64,000 nt of DNA from the NCBI RefSeq assembly GCF_900177425.1, contig NZ_LT840184.1, positions 3,512,263 to 3,576,262 on the forward strand, read 5' to 3'. The position numbers and the translations under genes are program-made. This document shows positions 18,256-27,037 of this stretch, piece by piece. Positions within the stretch are counted from its first letter, which is position 1. Each line of letters opens with the position of its first letter. The notes under the pieces were generated by a model. That model had not been told where the DNA came from, ran no database searches, and saw only the letters and a list, made by a program, of their open reading frames with translations. This stretch comes from Paenibacillus uliginis N3/975 (GTDB lineage: Bacteria > Bacillota > Bacilli > Paenibacillales > Paenibacillaceae).

Positions 18256-19020
18256 TCAAGCACTTATTTGGATATTCATCTTTTTCCTACGCAATAAAAC
18301 GAAAATCAGATAGCTTCCATATACCAAATATATAATATTTAATATAGAAACAACCAACAGCTCTTTGTCTACAATATCACTGCTTGTCATTTGAGCAAGC
18401 GCATCAAACATAAAATGAAATACGATCAAAGGAATAATGTTGTTTGTTGTTTCTATAAGCAAAGCAAGAATAAGACCGATAAGAAAAGCATTGATAATTT
18501 GCAGTAAGATATGTATGAAATCACTTCCGTTCAGCGCATTTGCCATATGTAGAATACCAAAGAATAAAGAAGAAAAAACGATATAAAAAACTGGTCCTTT
18601 GGGCTGCAGTCTTTCTCTGATGATCCCTCTAAATATCGTTTCCTCTGTATACCCAACTAGTAAAGAAAAAATAAGAATAAGTATAATTTTACTTGTAGTA
18701 AGCTCTAAGTTGAACCCTCCCATCATTGGCTGAACAACCGCTATAACAAGCAATGGAATATAATAGAGCGTTACCTTCTCTTTGCGGATATCTAGCTTTT
18801 TGAAACCAAATTTTTCAAAAGAGCGGTCCCTTTTTGTCATGTACACAGTAACAATCACTGCCATTATGAAAAATGCACACGCTTGGGCAAGCATGATGCC
18901 TGCGTCCTCAAACCCCAATATCGTTGCGACTGCGGATGCCACTGCAACCAATAAGGTTAGCACTATCCCGAGCATGAATGAAAATAAAATTGGATGTCCT
19001 TTGACTACTATTTCTTTCAT
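18256..19020 (-). CDS. CPBP family intramembrane metalloprotease
   Basis: About 254 residues, strongly hydrophobic, with the CPBP/Abi motifs EETIFRG (catalytic Glu pair with Arg), FGILHM and VFHFMFDAL (histidine ligands). Such proteins cleave within membranes and occur in bacteriocin immunity and envelope processing. The ATG at 19020 is preferred (AAGAGGAGAG upstream). It is monocistronic and more AT-rich than the genes before it, marking the left edge of the accessory region. Confidence 0.85.
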   Translation of the reverse strand: MKEIVVKGHPILFSFMLGIVLTLLVAVASAVATILGFEDAGIMLAQACAFFIMAVIVTVYMTKRDRSFEKFGFKKLDIRKEKVTLYYIPLLVIAVVQPMMGGFNLELTTSKIILILIFSLLVGYTEETIFRGIIRERLQPKGPVFYIVFSSLFFGILHMANALNGSDFIHILLQIINAFLIGLILALLIETTNNIIPLIVFHFMFDALAQMTSSDIVDKELLVVSILNIIYLVYGSYLIFVLLRRKKMNIQISA

Positions 19021-19284
19021 CGGTTTCTCTCCTCTTATATCGTGCAAATATTGTTTACTTACATGTATAATATTGGTAATATTCAGGGAGATTATAGAAA
19101 TTTTCTATTCGGTTCTAAGTTATTAATTCCAGCACCGACAAAAAATTCACAGCTTTTTGTTCTTATGCTTTCATATAAGGTTAGTTTCACGAATTTGGTG
19201 AAACTAAAGATAATAATGTACTGTAATCTTATTATACTATAAAATGGAAAAATATAACGTTAACAAATCTTATAATCTCCAACA

Positions 19285-19505
19285 AGAAAAACTCCTGCTA
19301 TTTCTAATAGCAGAAGCTTCTAAAAAAATTGATTCACGCGAACATCTCATCAATGACAGGTTCGTGTGAATCAATAACTAGCAGTACCCAATAGAAAGGA
19401 AGACAAGCTTGTTTTCGCGTTTGGCGATTTCAAAGCATCTTCCGAACAAAGGAACCAGTTCACCGGATTATGTGCATGTTGCAGAAAATACGGCGATTTT
19501 TGCGC
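19285..19505 (-). repeat. yyaL-relic repeat, copy A
   Basis: Reading the minus strand: a degenerate yyaL N-terminus (KSPYFLQHAHNPVNWFLCSEDA, then in another frame NKLVFLSIGYC), then a hairpin at 19331-19372 with arms GATTCACACGAAC/GTTCGCGTGAATC followed by T7, then a second hairpin (19295-19313, CTGCTATT/AATAGCAG) followed by T5. The second hairpin and its flanks are shared with copy B. The YyaL match stops at GY[S/C], just before the TCHWC motif of the parent family. Confidence 0.75.
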
Positions 19506-19514
19506 TTTCGCGCT

Positions 19515-19688
19515 TTGCAGAACCTCAGCAATCTGTTTGAGCGGTTTACGCAGAACGATAATCTGACGCAGACGTGTGATGACTTCAACATCGTATGCGC
19601 GGTATGCGGAATCTTCCTTTTTCGCAGGAGTAATCAACCCGATTTGCTCGTAAGGTGCTGTCAAGTAGGGACTGAAAACAAATGCCAT
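19515..19688 (-). pseudogene. MerR-family regulator fragment fused to the yyaL relic
   Basis: The frame reads YEQIGLITPAKKEDSAYRAYD, VEVITRLRQIIVLRKPLKQIAEVL, which is the N-terminal winged helix of a MerR regulator without its first residues and without an effector domain. It runs directly into the yyaL relic of repeat copy A in the same direction. It is a recombination junction rather than a functional gene. Confidence 0.7.
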
Positions 19689-19882
19689 TCAGTTAATCGT
19701 CAGTGATATGTATGAAATAGTCTCGGATTGTATAGCGTAGATAATCCAACTACTCAAGCGGCGATATGATTAAGGAGTCACCACCACAGTTAGATTATAC
19801 TGTGTGGATGCTCTTTTTCTTTTGTGTCTGTCTATATAGCCGAGTAACTATGCTAAATTAGGTCACAGCCACTCAACCATAA

Positions 19883-20527
19883 TTAAAGCGTCTCAACCAA
19901 TTTCTGAATCTTTGAGTGGGAAATTAAATATACATTGCCTATAATGTCGATTTTGATGCCCTTCACACGTACAGCACCATCTTTGTCTGCCGCCACATAA
20001 ATATCCATTTTTTTCGATAAAGGGAAACGTTCCTCAATCAGCGCGGTGTTATCATGATCAAAATGAGCTTCAAAAGAAAAGTGATTAAGAGCCATACCTT
20101 CATAAACAGTGCATTCATCCACATATTCATCAGACATGTTCATCCCACCAGCACTTGTTCCCATTACAACAGCATTACTTTTTTTAATCACATCCGATAA
20201 TTCATATTCCGTCAAAAGGTGCTTTTGGTTCCGAGGGTTTCCACCACATAAAAAAACGACAGAGGCGTTTTGAATTAATCGGTGGGCATCTTCCATCTGC
20301 GTGCGGTGATCAATTAAATGATATTCATCAAAAAAAATGTTAGCCTGATTAAACCATGTCCTTTCAAAAACACTATCAATATTAACTTGCTCATCTTTAA
20401 AATCAGACGATTCAGCGCTAATCATAACAAGCGATTTTCTGTCTGTTATATCCTCATGCAACACATTGACTAACTTCTCAGAAAAGCCCTTATCATAAAA
20501 CCAATCTAAGTAATAGTGAGTTTTCAT
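19883..20527 (-). CDS. Peptidase S51 (PepE/cyanophycinase-like) family protein
   Basis: 214 residues with the class I glutamine-amidotransferase-like fold of peptidase E: VVFLCGGNPRNQ, then the nucleophile elbow VMGTSAGGMN with Ser at about residue 125, and a later ...NHFSFEAHFDHDN region supplying His. Family enzymes cleave Asp-X dipeptides or related bonds. It is flanked on both sides by relic DNA and has no obvious operon partner. A weak plus-strand hairpin at about 19771-19822 separates it from the MerR fragment. Confidence 0.82.
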   Translation of the reverse strand: MKTHYYLDWFYDKGFSEKLVNVLHEDITDRKSLVMISAESSDFKDEQVNIDSVFERTWFNQANIFFDEYHLIDHRTQMEDAHRLIQNASVVFLCGGNPRNQKHLLTEYELSDVIKKSNAVVMGTSAGGMNMSDEYVDECTVYEGMALNHFSFEAHFDHDNTALIEERFPLSKKMDIYVAADKDGAVRVKGIKIDIIGNVYLISHSKIQKLVETL

Positions 20528-21160
20528 ACGTAATTACCTCCATATGTAATATCTAAATTTATCCATTATGCTTATCAAAATCCATAGCGCCAGGCGAGAT
20601 AAAAATGTCTATAGTAATATAAATTTACAGCACCTACACAACTCAAGCACTAAGCGCAGATATGGAAACTACCCTGCTATTGATAATATCAAAGGAGTCA
20701 TTTAATGTAAATCTATCCTTTTTAGTCCTAACTGCACACCAACCCCATCTCATCCTAATACCTAAGTGTACGGGTTGAGATTGAAAAGTGCTTTGACACT
20801 TGACTGATGGTTTGCAGTTCGGTGACTATCCCGCAGAAAAGAATTTTACCATTTAGAGATACCCCATAATCAGGCCGTATTCGAATATTGTTCTTATACG
20901 TCAAACAAAAAACTCCTGCATAAAGCAAGAGCTTCTATAGAAATTGATTCACGCGAACATCCCATCAATGACAGGTACGTGTGGGTCAATAACGTCAGCT
21001 AGAAGACCACATTCCTTTCGCTTCTTATCGGAGTCAGAACGCAGAAAAGGGCAATCAACAAGAAACGCTGCAGCCTTCTTAAGCTGGGAGATATATAGAA
21101 CGGCTTATCAATGGATTCATGATGAAAAATTAATTACCGCTGAATAATACAGGTCCTTGG
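20528..21160. other. Gene-poor region containing repeat copy B
   Basis: No convincing gene was found. It contains the repeat copy B (20906-20990). A plus-strand reading frame at 20944-21147 starts inside the repeat, has no ribosome site and matches nothing recognised. Confidence 0.5.
20906..20990 (-). repeat. yyaL-relic repeat, copy B (hairpins only)
   Basis: Contains the same conserved hairpin as copies A and C (20946-20987). Its left arm is GATTCAC-type and its right arm GTGGGTC-type, which still pair through two G-U pairs. On the minus strand it is followed by CTCTTGC/GCAGGAG with T6, equivalent to the second hairpin of copy A. The yyaL coding part is missing. Confidence 0.75.
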
Positions 21161-22162
21161 TCAATTTTTCTGTGGAGCATTCGTCAACCACTCAGCTAAT
21201 TCTTCTGTCTGCATCAACACCGATAACGGATCAATGAAATAGGAGCGGGTGTTGGACCAGGCATATAGTCTGTCATTTTTGACTGCTTCCAGTTGTCCCC
21301 AGATTGGATCCTTGCGAAGTTCCTCCAGTGATCTCTCGGTAGTCAGGATAATATAGTCTCCGGCATATTGGTCCAATAATTCTATTGAGGTGTCCTTATA
21401 TTTCTCTTTCAACAAAGCTTCATCATAGGATGGAGGTGATATCCGTCCTAGATTCCCGTAAATAGCTTGTCCGCCACGGCCAAACTCACTGCCATATATA
21501 CTTAATGACTTGTCTGTTTCTTGCATAATACTAAAGGTTGCATCTGAGGGTATCACTGCTTGGACCTTCGCATTGGCAGCAGCGATTCGCGCAGTATAAT
21601 CGGATATCCATGTGGTGGCCTCCTCCTCCCGCCCCAGCAGGTCTCCAAAGAACTTCACTTCCTCTTCAATGGATGAAAAGTTCCCATAGGGAATGGCAAT
21701 CGTTGGGGCAATTTTACTGTACTTTTTATATTCTCCCTCATCCGAGGTCATTACGACAATCAGATCGGGATTAAGATCAATCAGCTTTTCAAAGGAAACA
21801 TCACTGCCGGAAGAACCGACAATCTCTATATTGTCCGTTAAACCACTGAAATACGGGTTGTCCATGATGCGCGTCGTAGAGCCGATTGCATTAGCCTTCA
21901 CTGCCAGAAGACTGCTCAAATATTGAATCGCCACGATGCGTTCGGGATTTTTCGAAACTTCCACCTCTCCGAATATGGTATTCACGATCTTGGTGGCTGC
22001 CACAGGCGTTGTTTTCTGAGTTGATTCAGAAGAATTTGAGCCGGCAGCAGATGTTTCCGATGGAGACTGTAGACTAGAGTTTCCCCCTCCGCAAGCTGTA
22101 ACCAATAAGGCCATACAGAGTAGAAGTGTTGCCATCATATTTTTTCTAGATGTTCTGTTCAT
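21161..22162 (-). CDS. Iron-siderophore ABC transporter substrate-binding lipoprotein (internal start)
   Basis: Translation from the ATG at 22160-22162, preceded by AAAAGAGGAGAG, gives 333 residues with a lipoprotein signal (MMATLLLCMALLVTACGGG, lipobox VTAC) and a FecB/FhuD-type binding fold (VNTIFGEVEVSKNPERIVAIQYL; PDLIVVMTSDEGEYKKYSKIAPTIAI). It binds ferric siderophore outside the cell. The Fur box immediately upstream fits iron-repressed expression of this unit alone. No permease or ATPase partner is in the window, so it must use a transporter encoded elsewhere. Confidence 0.85.
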   Translation of the reverse strand: MNRTSRKNMMATLLLCMALLVTACGGGNSSLQSPSETSAAGSNSSESTQKTTPVAATKIVNTIFGEVEVSKNPERIVAIQYLSSLLAVKANAIGSTTRIMDNPYFSGLTDNIEIVGSSGSDVSFEKLIDLNPDLIVVMTSDEGEYKKYSKIAPTIAIPYGNFSSIEEEVKFFGDLLGREEEATTWISDYTARIAAANAKVQAVIPSDATFSIMQETDKSLSIYGSEFGRGGQAIYGNLGRISPPSYDEALLKEKYKDTSIELLDQYAGDYIILTTERSLEELRKDPIWGQLEAVKNDRLYAWSNTRSYFIDPLSVLMQTEELAEWLTNAPQKN

Positions 22163-23107
22163 GTGATACTCTCCTCTTTTGTTATATTGATAATAATTAT
22201 CATTATCAATATAACATTGAGAAGTGGACTCAGACATGGACAATCCCCACCTTTTATATGGATTAAACCGAACATCCTCTTCACCAGACAGCTCTTTTTT
22301 GAAATGGCTGGGAGAGAGACCGACGTTCTTTTTGAATATACGGTTAAAATAAAACACATCCTCATAGCCTACACTCTGGGAAATCTCACCAATCGAAGCA
22401 TCCGTGTATTGCAACATATGACACGCTTTGCCAATACGAAGTCCAATTAGATAATCGATCGGGCTGCGCGTCGTCAATTCCTTGAATCTAAGGGCCAGAT
22501 ACTGGGGATTGTAGCAGAACCTCTGCCCTAAAAGCTCCAGCGTCAACGGTTCGTCTAGGTGCTTATGCATATATTGGACTACTTGCTTAACAACTTCTGT
22601 AGGAAGGAGATCAACTCCTAACTGCTGTTTTTGCTGAAGCATTTCCAGAATAAATTGATAGAACAGCGTTTTCACCAATAATTTATCCTTCTCCGTCGAT
22701 TCGCTCCATGCCTCTTCCATTCGCAGCATTATCTGATAGAGCCCTACAGGCTGTGCGGGAGCAAATGCAAACATTTGCTGAGACGGGGGAATTTCACCCT
22801 TGTTCAGAAAATATCTTCGGCGGAGCGAAAATTCGCCACGATAAAGCACCAAATAATATTCCAGATATTCCGTTGCTTCAATATCCAGCCTCATACCCTT
22901 GCAGCCATGTAAACAATAAAAATGTTCAGCTGGATGAATAAGCCCATCCATCCGTATCTTCGCTTTGCCCCTGTACAGAAATAGAAAAGCACTTGCAGGC
23001 AAATGGTAGCCGTTGCTTGATTCTCCCGCAGCAAGTGTATACAGACGGATGTCGGCCAGCTCAATATGTAATTGATTCCAGAGTTTGTACTCTTCTTGCT
23101 GCTTCAT
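21161..23107 (-). CDS. AraC-type regulator running in frame into an iron-siderophore binding lipoprotein (648 codons)
   Basis: Residues 1-~290 are an AraC-family regulator: N-terminal cupin-like sensing part and two HTH motifs (LTLELLGQRFCYNPQYLALRFKE; IGEISQSVGYEDVFYFNRIFKK, LSPSHFKK). No stop follows; the frame continues through a linker encoded by a Fur-box palindrome and then a complete lipoprotein with its own signal peptide. Bacillus Btr also joins AraC and a binding-protein domain, but lacks an internal lipoprotein signal. Here the regulator probably lost its own stop, or reads through at some level. The first ATG follows GGAAGGAGC. It would activate siderophore uptake. Confidence 0.8.
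   Translation of the reverse strand: MKQQEEYKLWNQLHIELADIRLYTLAAGESSNGYHLPASAFLFLYRGKAKIRMDGLIHPAEHFYCLHGCKGMRLDIEATEYLEYYLVLYRGEFSLRRRYFLNKGEIPPSQQMFAFAPAQPVGLYQIMLRMEEAWSESTEKDKLLVKTLFYQFILEMLQQKQQLGVDLLPTEVVKQVVQYMHKHLDEPLTLELLGQRFCYNPQYLALRFKELTTRSPIDYLIGLRIGKACHMLQYTDASIGEISQSVGYEDVFYFNRIFKKNVGLSPSHFKKELSGEEDVRFNPYKRWGLSMSESTSQCYIDNDNYYQYNKRGEYHMNRTSRKNMMATLLLCMALLVTACGGGNSSLQSPSETSAAGSNSSESTQKTTPVAATKIVNTIFGEVEVSKNPERIVAIQYLSSLLAVKANAIGSTTRIMDNPYFSGLTDNIEIVGSSGSDVSFEKLIDLNPDLIVVMTSDEGEYKKYSKIAPTIAIPYGNFSSIEEEVKFFGDLLGREEEATTWISDYTARIAAANAKVQAVIPSDATFSIMQETDKSLSIYGSEFGRGGQAIYGNLGRISPPSYDEALLKEKYKDTSIELLDQYAGDYIILTTERSLEELRKDPIWGQLEAVKNDRLYAWSNTRSYFIDPLSVLMQTEELAEWLTNAPQKN
22181..22215. 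promoter_or_regulatory. Fur box within a 35-base palindrome
   Basis: The core GATAATAATTATCATTATC (22189-22207) differs from the classical Fur consensus at two positions and is embedded in a longer inverted repeat with 14-base perfect arms. It is 19 bases upstream of the lipoprotein start and lies inside the continuous AraC-lipoprotein reading frame. Confidence 0.88.
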
Positions 23108-23621
23108 CGTATGATGAATGCTCCTTCCTATAATCCTTTATTTATGCACCTTTCTCAAGAAGCTTCAAGCCCTCACTTCCCTGACGTTCTTCTTCAACAA
23201 CACAACCCCACCCATCATTAATGGCAATACTCTTGGGACTAAGTTAACAGGAGATTCCTATCTCCTTCCAAATTCCATTGACAAATTACACCATAGTTGA
23301 TTGTCTCTCCATTATAAACACCAGTTGTTTAGTCAACAAGTGATTCTCTATAACCCACAGTTTTAAGCTTCTTTCGCACAAGCAATAGAATGAGTATATT
23401 GTCGCTCAAACAGTCATTGAAAATTTAAGATTTTCCAATAACTTTGACATAGGACATCTTCCACTACTCAACATGCCGCCTCTGGGTGACTGTGTTTTGC
23501 TCAAAATACTCTACTTGGTAACCATGGACATGACTCGAAAATGGACATTCCGTGTCCAAAACTAGGGGCAGATGCTGCTTCAACTCTCTGTATTTTTCCT
23601 AGATCGAGTTGGTCAGCATTT
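23108..23621. other. Region without a recognisable gene
   Basis: The first ~40 bases carry the AraC gene's ribosome site. The rest has only short, unsupported reading frames on both strands; a minus-strand stretch near 23540-23655 reads open for about 40 codons (GREIIVNADQLDLGKIQRVE) and may be a fragment of an unknown gene. Confidence 0.4.
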
Positions 23622-23658
23622 ACGATAATTTCTCTCCCCGAGGGGGAGATCGTTTTTA
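23622..23658 (+). terminator. Stem-loop with T5, plus strand
   Basis: TCTCCCC/GGGGAGA around a GAG loop, extended by ACGAT/ATCGT, followed by five T residues. No intact plus-strand gene precedes it, so it is probably left from a lost gene. Confidence 0.6.
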
Positions 23659-23684
23659 AAAGAGTTTACACAAAATATTTGACA

Positions 23685-23893
23685 GACCCACGCGAACATC
23701 CCATCAATGACAGGTACGTGTGGGTCAATAATAGGCTATAATCAATAGATAGGAAGACAGGTTTATTTTCCTGTTTAGCCTTGTCAAAAGCTTCTTCCGA
23801 CCAAGGGAACCAGCCAACCGGGTTATGAGCATGTTGGAGCAGGTAAGGCGATTTCTCGACGATTAATCTATTGGGTATGTGATTCGTTGTCAT
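23685..23893 (-). repeat. yyaL-relic repeat, copy C (best preserved)
   Basis: On the minus strand an ATG at 23893 opens a clean yyaL N-terminus: NRLIVEKSPYLLQHAHNPVG, WFPWSEEAFDKAKQENKPVF, LSIDYS. After the codon for Ser the match stops and the conserved hairpin begins (23685-23726, arms GACCCACACG/CGCGTGGGTC). A GGTGATACC sequence precedes the ATG, so a 75-residue product could be made, but thioredoxin-fold residues are missing. It is called a relic. Confidence 0.75.
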
Positions 23894-23939
23894 GGGGTAT
23901 CACCTCTTATCACTAACACCAAGAACTAGAGAAGGGAAA

Positions 23940-24207
23940 GGATATTTATGCAGTACAATATGGAATGTTAGGAGCACAGCTATTTGTAATTGAATGCAAA
24001 AGATATAGTAGCACTAATAAAGTTGGTGTTAAACTTGTTAGAGGTATCTACGGGGTAAACATGGCAGAAAGAGCTAAGCTAGTTACAACATACTTTTCTA
24101 TAGATGCCATTGACTTTGCTTCTCCGTTAAAGTACGAATTTTCGTTAAAAACTTTTGGTAATTTAAAATGATGGTTAAAAGAGTATAAATTAAATACGAA
24201 GTGGTAA
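23940..24207 (+). pseudogene. Restriction endonuclease (Mrr-like) C-terminal relic
   Basis: The frame reads LFVIECKRYSSTNKVGVKLVRGIYGV, NMAERAKLVTTYFSIDAIDFASPLKYEFSLKTF. This matches the Mrr-type catalytic domain (the E-x-K of IECKRY) but lacks the N-terminal part, is missing several residues between AERA and LVTT, and has a stop before the final WLKEYK. It is a decayed fragment on the plus strand. Confidence 0.65.
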
Positions 24208-24330
24208 TATAGAAACATTATACTAACCACTTCGTTCTTCTCAATTACACCCTTAACATAAAAAATCATAATACATTTACTTCATGAATGCATAAATCAA
24301 TTTGTGTTATTTTTTATCAAAATATAAAAA

Positions 24331-26190
24331 TTATTGCAACAATTTATGATCTGGCAACAACGTCATAATAACATGTTCTTTATTATAAAGATCCATTTCT
24401 AATATACTTCCTGTTAATATGACTTGACCACTATGACTTTTCTCAATGATATCCAGAAATCTTCCATACTTATCGGTGTCTAAGTCCTTATCTTTAGGGG
24501 AATCAAGTAGTATAAACCCTAAGTGATTAATATCTATATGTTCCTTCAAATGAAATAAAGATGTTAGATAAGTCAATCGAGTGGCCACTTTTAAACTTGC
24601 CGAAGACATATTTCTTATGTTGACATTATCAATTAGCGGTGTATACTCCGAATCCAAGGTTGCATTCATGTTATTTCCAAAAACGTAGTTTAACTCTTCA
24701 GAAAATAACTTCCTCCAAGTTTCTAATTTATCTTCTTCTGAATAAAAAACGTTTTTCTCTAATTGATCTAACTCGTCTTTCAATATTTTTATTTCAAATT
24801 CAAACTTGTTCTTTTGAAGTTTCAGCTCATCTATTGTATTTAAATAGCTAAGATGAACTTCAAGCATTTGTTCATTTTTTGTCAGTTTTTCTACACGTTC
24901 TTTTATAGATTCAATAATATTTTCGGCTGGCGTATTATTTTGCTGTTGCTCTTTGAGAAACTTCTCTTTAAGTTTTTCTATCTTTTTATCAATATTCTTT
25001 TTTCTCTTTTCCGTTTCCTTTATTTGTATTAATAGTTCTTCCCTTACTTTATTGGCCTCAAATAAAGATTCCTCAAGCATTCTCTTATATTGTGATATGC
25101 GCTCCAAATCATCACTAGCAATTTCATTTGAACAATAACTACAATGCCCGTCAGTTGGTGGGAGAATACTTGTTTTTTGTAAACAAACTGGACATATTTC
25201 TACAGGAATAAGGGTAATTATTTGTCTAGCTATAATCATTTTTTTCAATGTTTCAATTTCTGTACTGATAGTTTGACTAACATTTGTTATATCGTCTCTT
25301 TGCAAAATAAGTTGATTGACGTCCTGTCTGATGCTTGCATTTTCCTTTGTTAATTTCAAACTCGACTTGTCATTAATTTTAGAATTCATTGTCTCAAGCT
25401 GAGAAATGTATCTATAATTTTCCATTGATAGTCGATCTTTCTCTTCTTTAATTCCCTCAATTTTTTCTATAATCTTGTTTTTATTTTTCAACTTTACTAT
25501 TTCCGAAAACTCTTCATTATTTAAACCACTTGAAGTACTAACTTCACTCATAACCTGAATTTTAGATATTAACGAACTTCTTTCTTTGAATAATTTTTGT
25601 AATTTTAGTCTTGCTTTCTGTACCTCTGTATTTTCTTTCCCGAGTAGAGCCTCAATAATCGCTTTTTTTATTAATGATTGGTTATTAATATAATTCCTTA
25701 CGCTGCCACCTAAATCAGCCAATATTTTATACGCTGGAGTATCTTGGTCGGCAGTCACCGCACGTAGCATAAAATAATACCTCATATTTGCCTTGTTATT
25801 GTTACCATAAGGTATTTCCTGGGTCCCATATCCTTCTTCAAGCAAAATCATATCAGAAAACTCTTCTAAATTCTTAATTTCAACTTCCTCTTCAACTAAT
25901 TCATTATGTTCATTAAGAGGAATTACAAGTATACTTCCCGAAGAAGGTAATTTCCTTATAAATCTATAGCTATTTCCGCTTTTCAACTCAACATCGAGTT
26001 CCACATGATCTGTATATTTACTTTTATCTATTTCTTCAATAAAAGAATCTATATTAGTTCCTAAAGAATAAAGAATAAGTTTTATGAAAGTAGTTTTTCC
26101 AGTAGCATTTTCACCAAGGATATAATTGATTCTCCCTAAACTAATAGAGAAACCTTTCTCTCCTTTTACCGTAATTTTTTTGATAATCAT
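24331..26190 (-). CDS. SMC/Rad50-like ATPase of an ABC-three-component-type system
   Basis: 619 residues. Walker A GENATGKTT is at residues 26-34. Two long coiled-coil arms (about 190-320 and 360-490) flank a zinc-hook-like pair CPVC (333-336) and CSYC (350-353), as in Rad50. The C-terminal ATPase half has MSSASLKVATRLTYLTSLF (signature-like) and LGFILLDSPKD (Walker B), with Asp-Ser in place of Asp-Glu, common in these conflict-system ATPases. It overlaps the gene before it by ATGA. The ATPase, the small winged-helix protein and the tagged protein upstream form a unit fitting the ABC-3C class of predicted anti-phage systems. AT-rich composition suggests recent transfer. Confidence 0.8.
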   Translation of the reverse strand: MIIKKITVKGEKGFSISLGRINYILGENATGKTTFIKLILYSLGTNIDSFIEEIDKSKYTDHVELDVELKSGNSYRFIRKLPSSGSILVIPLNEHNELVEEEVEIKNLEEFSDMILLEEGYGTQEIPYGNNNKANMRYYFMLRAVTADQDTPAYKILADLGGSVRNYINNQSLIKKAIIEALLGKENTEVQKARLKLQKLFKERSSLISKIQVMSEVSTSSGLNNEEFSEIVKLKNKNKIIEKIEGIKEEKDRLSMENYRYISQLETMNSKINDKSSLKLTKENASIRQDVNQLILQRDDITNVSQTISTEIETLKKMIIARQIITLIPVEICPVCLQKTSILPPTDGHCSYCSNEIASDDLERISQYKRMLEESLFEANKVREELLIQIKETEKRKKNIDKKIEKLKEKFLKEQQQNNTPAENIIESIKERVEKLTKNEQMLEVHLSYLNTIDELKLQKNKFEFEIKILKDELDQLEKNVFYSEEDKLETWRKLFSEELNYVFGNNMNATLDSEYTPLIDNVNIRNMSSASLKVATRLTYLTSLFHLKEHIDINHLGFILLDSPKDKDLDTDKYGRFLDIIEKSHSGQVILTGSILEMDLYNKEHVIMTLLPDHKLLQ

Positions 26191-26519
26191 GATATATCCT
26201 CCGCAAACCGACTTAACACCTCTAGCCCATTTTTTGTAATGTGAAGGACTGAATCCAAGCTATTACTTGAACTCTCAATAATATTTAATAAATTTCTACT
26301 AACTAATATAACAATCGCGGAGTCAAGTGTGTCTAACGCCTCTTTGGAGCGCCTCTTTAATAATGTATTAACCATCTGCACTCTGTTATATTTAATTCCT
26401 TGTACTTGTCTTGTTGAGAGCGCCTTTAATAATTGCATGGAACATAAGTATGGATCTAAATCAATGTCTTCATCAAAAAACCAATTAGAAGTACGGTCAA
26501 CTAACATATATGTACTCAA
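26187..26519 (-). CDS. ABC-3C middle-component-like small protein
   Basis: 110 residues if started at the TTG two bases after the preceding stop, which has GGAAGGTGG at good spacing; a longer ATG start at 26549 would overlap the previous gene. The sequence FFDEDIDLDPYLCSMQLLKAL, VNTLLKRRSKEALDTLDSAIVIL, LDSVLHITKNGLEVLSRF suggests an all-alpha protein with a winged-helix C-terminus. Position between a tagged partner and the Rad50-like ATPase is that of the middle component in ABC-3C loci. Function is inferred from context. Confidence 0.7.
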   Translation of the reverse strand: MSTYMLVDRTSNWFFDEDIDLDPYLCSMQLLKALSTRQVQGIKYNRVQMVNTLLKRRSKEALDTLDSAIVILVSRNLLNIIESSSNSLDSVLHITKNGLEVLSRFAEDIS

Positions 26520-26521
26520 CT

Positions 26522-27037
26522 TTATTCCACCTTCCATCGTATTGCACAATTAGATGTAGCAATATAAAGAAGTCCTTCTAAAAAAGCCTCATCTATTTCT
26601 ATGATGTCTTCATATTTTGAAATTAAAGCTGGAAACTGAGAGAATATATCGTCACTTTTATATTTTAGTAACTCTCCATCTTCCATCGGCATTGTAACTT
26701 TTGATATACATGTTAACAAATTTTCATATATATCAGCTAATATCCTTTTTCCTTCTTCTGATTTATTTAGCTGAAAGATGATTTTGAGTGAATTTAGTTT
26801 AGAAGTAATAGCACGAGTTTTTGTTAAACCATTTGTCTTTCCATCCTTGAGTTTTCTCAGTAATGTACTGTTATCTTCGTCAGATGCGATAAAAAAATCT
26901 TCTTCTAGTCTAATTGCTCCTCTGGCTTTTGAACCCATGACAGTCTGTATAATAAATTTATCCCGACCTACAATATCTCCAGACACTGTATTGTGAGACT
27001 GTTCGACGCTACTTTCCAACTTTTTTATCCCTTCCAA
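26522..27037 (-). CDS. ABC-3C partner protein with N-terminal NTVSGDIVGRDK motif
   Basis: 171 residues from a TTG at 27037 preceded by AAAGGTGA; a second TTG at 27019 is possible. The N-terminus carries QSHNTVSGDIVGRDKF, a motif also found in the 58-residue peptide upstream. Residues 45-171 are predicted helical (ITSKLNSLKIIFQLN, ILADIYENLLTCIS, FPALISKYEDIIEIDEAFLEGLLYIA). No enzyme motif is visible. It overlaps the upstream small gene by 29 bases and ends two bases before the next gene, so all four are one transcript. Confidence 0.7.
   Translation of the reverse strand: MEGIKKLESSVEQSHNTVSGDIVGRDKFIIQTVMGSKARGAIRLEEDFFIASDEDNSTLLRKLKDGKTNGLTKTRAITSKLNSLKIIFQLNKSEEGKRILADIYENLLTCISKVTMPMEDGELLKYKSDDIFSQFPALISKYEDIIEIDEAFLEGLLYIATSNCAIRWKVE

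Noticed and set aside
20944..21147. 67-codon plus-strand frame
   Set aside because: Its start lies in the repeat hairpin, there is no ribosome site and no family match was recognised.
19331..23726. CRISPR-like array from the repeated hairpin
   Set aside because: Copies are kilobases apart, differ in sequence and are attached to yyaL fragments; there are no regular spacers and no cas genes.
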